Position numbers and translations under genes: made by a program. From assembly GCA_037447655.1 (NCBI GenBank), contig JBBHKE010003540.1, positions 1-64,000 of the forward strand: 64,000 nt of DNA, written 5' to 3'. The notes beneath the pieces are model-generated. The model saw nothing but the letters and a program-made list of their open reading frames with translations, ran no database searches and was not told the origin of the DNA. The DNA is from Zygnema cylindricum. Taxonomy: Eukaryota > Streptophyta > Zygnematophyceae > Zygnematales > Zygnemataceae. Shown here piece by piece: positions 56,257 through 64,000 of the stretch; position 1 is the stretch's first letter; the number at the start of each line of letters is the position of its first letter.

Positions 56257-57224
56257 TGTAACAGCAATAGCGGATCGAACTTGTTTATAAAGGGGTATTT
56301 AGGTGTTATGATTATAGAGTACTAAATTTGGTAGACGTCCGCGAAAGAATCACGCTATTTGGAGTTATATTTTAAAAGTTATAGCGATGGGTGCATTTTG
56401 GTGACAGCGTGGGGTCTAAATAACAAGTGGGTATCATTGAAATGGGTTAAGGGTCAAATTAGTACCGAAATTACGCGTGTACGTTTCATAAAGTTCTAAC
56501 GAAACGTTTAGTATGCACGGTGGTTCGTTTCGTACAAATTTTAGTACGAAACGTCACTTTTACTTAAGGGAATTTCGTAGGAAGTTTCGCGTGCGAAATT
56601 TGTTAAGCACAATCGTGCGAAGTCACGTTTCGTTTGGCGCGCACTTTTGCACGTAAATGTTACGTAGTGAAACGTAACGTTTGATTGGTTAGTAAAGTGC
56701 TAAGTATTTAGTAAGAGATTTCGCACGTTTTTGCATTGGTCAGTCTGAGTCTTTGCTGATCAATGATTGGCCCAGGTAAAAGCCTGTTAAAACGGAGCGT
56801 TGACTCTAGCCTGGCGAGTCCAGGGCGATGATGGATAAATAGTGAAGTGTAAGAGGAGAGTAGACATCTTTTCCTTTGGAAAAGTTTGTGGAAATTCCGG
56901 CTGATCTTGGTCTTGAGCGATTAATACCAAATTGGAGAAAAGGCATTTTTGCATTGAAATCTTTTACTAACTAAATAGTGTTTTAGTAGTTAAGAGATAG
57001 AATTATTAAGAGTGGAGAGTAGAGGAAACACTTTAATTTGAAGGGTTGAGCCACGAGGGCAAGAGACCAAGCTAATGTTATGTGGACAGAAGCTTTTTCT
57101 AATTTAAAGTTTATCCTTATGTGAGTGTTTTCCAATGTGGATGTGTATTTTCCAATGTGTGGAATGTGTGGTTGAAATTGATTGAAGTAATAGGATTTTC
57201 AGAGAGGTAGGAAATCCTGTTACA
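56257..57224 (+). repeat. Gypsy 3' LTR
   Basis: 968 bp, TGTAACAGCAATAG to CCTGTTACA, followed at once by the target duplication GTCGA. Confidence 0.95.
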
Positions 57225-57469
57225 GTCGACGTCACTGAATCTAAAACATTTCGCCATGGTTTCCCGATTTTGTTTTATCGTCTGTTCTCACTCTATTTGC
57301 CATCAAAATAAACTTAAAGAATGCCATAAGAAATATTTTTTAGAGATCTTTCATTTGGTACCTGTCTTGCCTTTTGTCATTGCAAGTATTGTGAGATATA
57401 CGCGTTAGTGGGAGAGGGAGAGAGAGAGAGAGAGGCGCTTTCACGGACTTCGCTTTTGCGAAATGGCGT

Positions 57470-57915
57470 CCGTTGGTCGAGACCCCCTCCACGGTTACTG
57501 TACGAAAAAAAGCGCACGGGAAAAAGTCCCGCACAGGCTGTTAACGTGCAGTAGGTTTTTTTTTTGGTACTCCGGGCACAAAAATTGTCAGAAATCTCTG
57601 TCGCGTGCGAAATCATATGCATATTCGCCCACGTCGTGGAACTTTGTTTAAAATCACCTCGCGAGGTGATTTTATATAAAGTTTGAAGATGAGCCGGAAG
57701 GACGCGAAAGTGGGTCGAAACGCGCTAAACGACAAACTGCATCGCGCTAGACGACAAACTGCAATACAATTGAAGTTTCAAGGTGAAGCAACTTGTACGG
57801 TGGTAATTTCAATTTTTTGGTATGGTTGCGTAGTTTCTCGTTTTTTTCCAAGTTATAGAGGAAAACGACAGAAAATAACTGTAACTTTAGCACATAGGAA
57901 AGTGCCCTAATTAAT
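57470..57915. repeat. Dispersed repeat family R, copy 3 (divergent)
   Basis: Shares landmarks with R1 and R2: CGAGACCCCCTCCACGG, ATAAAGTTTGAAGATGA, GTGGGTCGAAA, CTTGTACGGT and GCACATAGGAAAGTGCCCTA. At 57650-57673 it has a perfect 24-bp palindrome (AAAATCACCTCG and its inverse) at the place of the near-palindromes in the other copies. A short GA tract (57410-57436) lies upstream. Confidence 0.5.
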
Positions 57916-58539
57916 CACTGGACGAAGTGACCCCCTGCTTTGATAACACATAATCGGACGGTCGATGTTGTCGCCCAAAAGTTTGGAGTATCTTGACGAA
58001 TCTCCAGTGAACATGTTTTATAAAAAAATTAAAAAAAACAGTACGACCATGTACGAAAATGAGCTGGATCTGTACCTTTTCCTGTAAAGAACCCTACTTT
58101 TCGCCTGATGGAGGTTCACCCTAAGGGCTAGGGGCCCCGTGGAGTGTGCACTGAAGGATATTTCCCTGATGCTGAGGTTCAATCGTACACTTTGAGGGTA
58201 AAACGTATGTAAGAGCCAGAATTGTGTACGGAAGGTACGACTTACCCTCAACAGGTTGACTGTGTAGTTGCCGTCGCCCCTTTGCTCTCCTGTATGCCCT
58301 GGGAGGTCGGGTGGTGGGAGATGCTTCAATTTTTCTGGCTCTTACAGAACAAAACGAAGCTCGCTCTCAAAATGATTGATAGAACATATCACTTTTCTCT
58401 ATTGAGAAATTATCCGCGTAGCGAAATCTGCCAAAGAAACGGGGTAGTCAGTGAAACTTGGAAAAGTTGAAAGGTTCAAACCTTCTCAAATTTCATTTTT
58501 AGTTGTTTTTCTATTTTTCTTTCTGAAACGCCGTTCTTC
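57916..58539 (+). promoter_or_regulatory. 5' flank of the POT transporter gene, with a small inverted-repeat element
   Basis: No upstream gene between the gypsy element and the transporter. 58208-58346 is bounded by TGTAAGAGCCAGAA and its exact inverse TTCTGGCTCTTACA, a 139-bp MITE-like element about 195 bases before the start codon. Its target duplication is unclear. A T-rich leader follows. No reliable TATA box was seen. Confidence 0.55.
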
Positions 58540-61500
58540 ATGGCTTCCAGCGAGATTAGGAATCAAATTCCTGCTTTAGATAATAGCATACAAAACCTTA
58601 AGTTTCCCACCACTGTAAAGTACATTGTTGCGAATGAGTTTTGCGAGCGCTTTTCATTCTATGGCATGAGGGCAATCCTGGCTCTCTACCTTAAGAATGC
58701 ATTAGATTTGAGCATCACTTCTGCCACTGAAACTGTACATTTGTTCATCGTCGCTTCATATTTCACTCCTCTTTTGGGAGCCTTTCTCAGCGACTGTTTT
58801 TTGGTCAGTTATAGTTTTCTGTTTTGCCAATAGAGCTTCTTATGAAATTGATGGTCTTGCATCTATCTGGCGGATGTTGTAAAGTTGCAGGGTCCAGCCC
58901 GAAAATTCGGCTGAAACAGCTGTCGGTTTTTTTGGCAATCCTTTTGACAAAAAAATGAGACAGACATAGCCATAGTAAGCCTGCTATCGTAATCCGAAGT
59001 CGTTTGACCTGCATGTTTATTTTCTGCTTTCTTGGAATCTTTCATGTTCCGACTGCTAAGAATACCTTTTTCAGTCATTGATTACATAGCTTTAATTGCA
59101 TAATATTGTGTAGTCTGTTGACAGCCTGAAAATGTGCCGTCTGATCCTCTGGCAACATGGTGTTTGCATCACGCTCACTACTCATTTTTGAAGACAGCAA
59201 GAAACACCGAAAATGCAGAGAAGTAAACCAAGGAAAGATAGAAATCAATGAACTCCAAGTACTCTTGCCAGTGAAAGCCAGTTCTGCAGAATTTGGTACC
59301 AAGTAACGTTGTTCTTTTGGCAACTTAATTGGATTACATCCAGTGTTAGCCTTGGCGTCCAGCTAACTCTGATGCGTCAGTAGTCCAAATCTGCTGTCAA
59401 AACGGAGTTTGCTTTAAATTTCTATCAAGCTATGTCAACTCACTAGGAGTAGCCTGAAATGTGTTGTTATACAGGGCTTTGCAGCGTCCTGCGGATTGCA
59501 ATGTTCTGTAGCCTTTATGTTGTTGTTAGTTTGGAACAAATTATTTTTCCAGCAAAAAAGCTCCCACCGTATGTGCCCCGGTTGCAATAATCCAGAAATG
59601 AGAATATATGCCGTAATGACTGCAGAGAGAAGGATGGTTTGATGTTGCAGGGAAAATATGTAACTATATTATCTCTCTCACTCGTGTATTGCATCGGAAA
59701 CTGGACTATTTCCTTTTCTGCCTTCGAAGCTTCGCATGCCAGTAAGGAAGTTGCATGGTATTGGGTCATTACTGGCCTGGGACTGATCGCTCTTGGAACT
59801 GGGGGCATCAAGCCTTGCGTTTCAGCTTTTGGAGGTGATCAAATCGAACAGAGTGCTCCTCCGGGATCCGCTCGTGATACTCTCCTTCGTTCTTTCTTTT
59901 CGGCCTTTTACTTCTCCATAAATGGTGGTGCTGCCCTCTCGATGATAGTCACTCCGTGGTTACACAGTAACTTCTCCTACACTACAGCTTTTGCAACACC
60001 TGCCTGTCTCATGCTACTAGCAGTCGTCTTTTTTGTGATTGGAAGCAGTGGGTATGCTCATCAGCCTCCCACAGGAAATCTCCTGGTCTCCGTGGGAAAG
60101 ATCATTATTGCTGGTCTTTCGAGAAAATGGAAGCAAACACGTGGAACCAAAACCGAGGGAGAGATGGATCTCGAACACACATCTGACTCCGTGAACCAGT
60201 CACTAATGGGAAACCAGGTAGAACGGGTTTTCCTGGTAAAGGGTGGAAGCAACAAGAGGCCAATATCTGCTCCCTCTTCACCCGAGGGCACACACTGGCT
60301 AGATTATGCTAAGGAGGCCTACAATGTGGATGATGTGGAAGACGTCAAGCAGCTCTTGCGAGTCTTATGGCTGTTCCTCCCTGCGCCAATATTTTGGTCG
60401 TTGTTTGACCAACAGGCGTCCCGCTGGGTTTTCCAGGCAGAACACCTGGATGGCAGGCTCCCTCTCGGTCTGCAGATTGAACCCGAGCAAATGCAGGTGC
60501 TCTCTGACTTCTATGACAAGCCTGGGAAGGTTATGAGTGTCGTGAATGACTTGTCATTTTGAATCGCAATGCTTCTCCTGTCAAGCGTCTGATGCTTGTA
60601 TTTGTATGGCAGTCACACTTGTTTTTCTTTTGTTTCATAGGCCTGTTTTGACTTCCTGATGGACGATAAAATTTGCAGATAATGATGACGACGACAACTG
60701 ATTGTGATCTGCTGAACTACACTGCCCATTGATATTAGTGTAAAGGAATTCCTGTTGTAAAGTTTGAATTAGAATTTAGAATGTTTTTTTAGTGTAGAAG
60801 ACATGGTGACTTCAACTCCACTCCCTTTCAAAAGTGTTATTAACACTGTTTTCATTTTTGTTTTTTTTGTTTGGAAAGGTAGCAAACTGAGCAGTTGCGC
60901 TTCTTTTTCATTTTCACAGACTTTGAATTCGGTGTCAATTCTCATTTTGATACCCGTTTTTGATCGCTTAATCTATCCAGCCGTGGATCGCTTTGGTGGT
61001 TCTCTGCGGCCCATTCGACGCATGGTGATGGGCATGATATTGTGCTCTGCCGCATTTGTACTGTCAGGCATCCTTCAATATTTCATGGAAGAGCAGGCAG
61101 CAGTGCCATCTGCCAGTCAGGCGCAGTCCAGGCTGAGCATGTTGTGGCAAATGCCGCAGTACTTTGTATTGACGGCCGGTGAAATCATGTTTAGCATTAC
61201 TGGTTTGGAGCTTGCATACTCCCAAGCGCCGTCCTCTATGACCTCAGTTGTCACGTCAGGGTGGCTCCTAACAGTCTCAGCGGGTAAGTTTTCGTCATGA
61301 CCATATTGCATTAGAGGGCACTGGCATTAGTGTACTCCGGCAATTTCATCTGTTCTTTGTCAGTACAAGTGGTAAAAAGTGCCCTGTGGGCAGAGTTTGT
61401 TATTTGCGTTTTTGAAAGTCATCAAGTTTTATTGAAAACATCGATAAAATAAAACTGTTCTATTGTTCAGTGACGCCCACAGTTTCTATTTGGCTTGCAT

Positions 61501-62105
61501 TCCTTGCTTCAGGAACGTGACTCTTTGGTCTGCGTATGGTCCAAATACTGTGAGGATCGGACAGCCTTAAAGTATATGTTACACCTACAATTGATGTTTA
61601 TCGAAAATGAGTGGGCAAGAATAAGATGAGCTTGAACAGGCTGAAATGGTGTATTGCCTGACCTCAGGCTGTATGAGGGCCAATCGTTAGCTCTTGGAGC
61701 TTGCATAGGATGTTTGTTTAAGACAGCCATACACGTGACTTGTATTTTTTTTTGCTTTACAAATCGAGTGAGACTGGCTGTGGTCACGCACTCGTCCTTT
61801 TTCCTGCCTCGACTTCTTTTAGTGGTTTTGAACGGATTTTAACTTTTGTTTTGTGGGCCACAGGGAACCTCGTCACTGTTGTTCTTGTTGCCCTTATAGG
61901 CGAGAGGATCAGTCAGATGGAGGTGTACTTTCTGTTTTCCATTGGCAATTTGCTGGCCATGCTGGGACTGCTTTGGGTAGGGCGAGGATTTGTCTATGTC
62001 GAGTCTGTACAGGAAGATGTACAATATGATACCACAAGAGCTTCTGGCGGCCATGGGAGACTGGAGGATGAAGAGGAGCACTCATTATCGACAACGGGGA
62101 TTTAG
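58540..62105 (+). CDS. Proton-coupled oligopeptide transporter (POT/PTR, SLC15-like), four exons
   Basis: Exons are 58540-58803, 59651-60496, 60920-61283 and 61864-62105, all with GT-AG introns and consistent phases (0, 0, 1). They give 571 residues with TAG at 62103-62105. POT proteins are 12-helix carriers that move di/tripeptides or related solutes with protons. Residues 33-42 (EFCERFSFYG) carry the ExxER-F-YYG proton-coupling motif. GAFLSDCFLGKYVTI spans exons 1-2 (PTR2 signature). GLGLIALGTGGIKPCVSAFG and FFSAFYFSINGGA follow. Residues 336-347 are FWSLFDQQASRW, and GEIMFSITGLELAYSQAP (457-474) is the late-helix block. The loop at about 180-280 is hydrophilic, and the large extracellular domain of animal PepT1/2 is absent. 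FDQQ-SRW is the animal, fungal and protist form; plant NPF proteins have FxQQGxxM at that place. Substrate and membrane cannot be told. No defect seen, so probably functional. Confidence 0.9.
58804..59650 (+). other. POT gene intron 1
   Basis: GTCAGT donor, TTGCAG acceptor, 847 bp. No repeat or gene recognised inside; open frames on either strand are short and without motifs. Confidence 0.85.
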
Positions 62106-64000
62106 TTCTTGGTCTTTGATGAGCATACTTTTCGTATGTTTTATACTCACAAGGTTGGTCATTGACTCCTGTTTCCACATTGCTTATGATAGAGCACATG
62201 CATTTTAAACAGCTGCCAGCATTCCAGGCTATCTTTTGAAGTTCGGTGCTTATGCCCCAAGTTGCCATCATATTATTTTTTATGTCCAAGTTTGGTATTA
62301 TCACTGCGCCTATTCATCAGCTTGATGCCTATGTCAGAATAAGGCACTTCCATGTACTGTTGCCATCACTGGATGAGCGTGTCCTCATTGTTATATATTT
62401 GTGTGTATGTGTGTGTCTATGTGTATGGGTGCACGTGTCCGTTATGTTTTCACTTGTTATGACTGGTTTGAGGAAAGCCTTTGTGTGTGAAATTTTTTAG
62501 GAAAGTTGAAGCGCGAACCTATGGGGCAAGTGTCACGAATTACTCATTTAACACCTGTCTACATGAAGAATTTTTGGATAAGGTGTTATATTGGAGTGGA
62601 TAACAAGGTTTCCCATGGTGGATAATTGTAGGTGTAAAACACCTCGTGCCAAAATGCAGTCTCAAAATTTTCTGCATTTCTTTGTGTCGGCAAAATATGT
62701 TCACGAGAATTGAGTGGTGATGTATGTATATTGGCACTCTCACTCTCTCACTCGTCTCTCTCATACTTACTGGAATTTGATGGCTGGGCTCTTTCAGATG
62801 ATGTGACCGGAGTAAAATGGAACCTGCCGTTTTCATGCTTCTGGACATGCCTGTTCTGTGCATAATTGGAATACAGTGGCTTTTAGCCAATGCTTCAAGT
62901 GCTACTCTTTTATGGTTTCTCCACGCAGTTTTTCTCCATTATGTAGAAGTTGTGAGGTACAAGTGGAACTTTCCCTTAACAAGGTTACGGATAGCAGTCT
63001 ATACACTTTATGTACTTTTTTTCTGCAAGTGTTAAGTCTTTGCAACTACAGTAGAATCTGGGAGTTTGCCACAATTTTTGCTAAGAAAAGTTGAGGATTA
63101 GTTGTCGGATTTTCATGTACCTTGTAAGATTATCATGCACCATGTAGGATTATCATGTACCATGTTAAAGCACCACCTCCTGCATTCTACATTTAAAATA
63201 TGGACATGTTATGTCATGAAGATAATAATTGAGGTATTTTAAACAAAATTGAAACGATTAAGTTTCATCCAGAAAGTAACAAGAGGAAATGAGCGTCTCC
63301 AGTTTGGAACAGAAATTGACGCCTTTTTAACTGTAAAATAACTCAGAAAATACAGTTTTGTTGTTGGTTGTTAACAGGTGTCAAAGAAAGGCACCCCTCC
63401 ATTTCTCTCTATCCAATTTGCAGTTAAGTATTTACAGTGATTAACTTTTCATTGCACAGTGCTAAGCAAAGAGAAGAGAACTTTTCTGATCATCCATTGT
63501 ATAACGAGTAGTTGGGCAGGCTATTGATAATTAACAGCTTCAATGTGAGGAAAAAAATAGAGCTTTAATATCCAGTAGATGACAGTAAGTGATGAAATGT
63601 AGTGAACTAACTTGATGTTGAAAGAAGACTTATCTCCCTTTCTACACCAACAAAAAATTGGACAAGAGGATTGCATTGCTATAACAATGATGAACAAGTA
63701 GTATAATTCTCCATGGGTACAAAAGACATTTCCAGCAGAATATCACCATCCTAATATGGAATAATTTCCTTATAATCATCTACCATCTATGACTACAATC
63801 AGTTTAAGATACAACCACCATTCTTCCAAATATCACAATTTTTACGTTCCACATTCAGAGAAGATTAAGTTTTGCAACGATCCTTGTGCAAGAATAAATA
63901 CAATATCCATCATTCTCACTTCCCAATTGGAAGTACTTTATACAATTTTACAATGATAAAGTACCATACATTTGTTTCACTTCACATGTGAGATCTGGTC
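62106..64000. other. 3' flank of the POT gene, nothing recognised
   Basis: Contains the 3' UTR, with no clear AATAAA close to the stop. There is a short GT-rich run (about 62400-62435) and a 20-bp repeat with about 2.5 units (ATGTACC-TGTA-GATTATC, 63115-63167). No gene, RNA or transposon border was found up to the window end. Confidence 0.55.

Larger units (their letters stand above)
50305..57229 (+). mobile_element. Ty3-gypsy LTR retrotransposon, defective
   Basis: The element is 50310-57224, flanked by the 5-bp duplication GTCGA (50305-50309 and 57225-57229). LTRs are 50310-51278 and 56257-57224. The order is gag, protease, RT, RNase H, integrase, diagnostic of Ty3-gypsy. It has a stop in gag, no recognisable capsid core, an RT frameshift, a lost catalytic Asp and a stop in RNase H. 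The integrase is also frameshifted. The LTRs are nearly identical, so the insertion is recent and was mobilised by a better-preserved relative. Confidence 0.97.

Overview
This is nuclear DNA from a streptophyte plant. I cannot tell a charophyte alga from a bryophyte or other seed-free plant. The evidence is a plant-specific arginine-rich tandem CCCH zinc-finger gene, Ty1-copia and Ty3-gypsy elements primed by a plant-type initiator tRNA-Met, and a LINE of a type I associate with algae, mosses and ferns. The window is mostly nested and decayed transposons. I recognise only three host genes: the 3' exon of an N-glycan GlcNAc-transferase II (235-576, +), an intronless RR-TZF zinc-finger gene (23643-25484, +) and a four-exon POT/PTR oligopeptide transporter (58540-62105, +).

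Layout. 1-1000: end of the GnTII gene behind a CT-rich intron. 1040-2640: a cluster of LINE/SINE-like 3' ends that share one hairpin. 2640-9575: an unclassified dispersed repeat split by a Ty1-copia element (copia B, 3466-9517, -). Copia B has lost its reverse transcriptase domain and carries an 851-bp hAT-type MITE with an 8-bp target duplication. 9784-11392: degenerate GTAC-rich, TTTAGGG-containing array. 12137-13404 and 18247-21568: MITE clusters, separated by about 4 kb of anonymous AT-rich DNA. 21569-26040: TZF gene with large pyrimidine and purine tracts. 26040-28670: more MITEs. 28670-39437: LINE remnants on the minus strand, the main one split by a second Ty1-copia element (copia A, 32114-38520) with clear 5-bp target duplications. 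39438-47619: an LTR element with gag and protease only, whose left LTR has been tandemly amplified, joined to a copia gag-protease relic (47632-48690). 50310-57224: a Ty3-gypsy element (+) with target duplication GTCGA and several disabling changes. 57225-64000: repeat remnants, then the POT gene and its 3' flank.

The three host genes do not form a functional unit. No transposon here looks autonomous. Every coding remnant has stops, frameshifts or missing domains, yet several LTR pairs are nearly identical (about 98 percent or more by eye), so insertion was recent relative to decay. No rRNA, tRNA or CRISPR feature was found. The least ordinary signals are TA-target MITEs sitting exactly at the tips of hAT-like MITEs, a conserved 3' hairpin in the LINE family, a copia element primed by the anticodon region of initiator tRNA, tandem amplification of an LTR, and a transporter that lacks the plant NPF signature.
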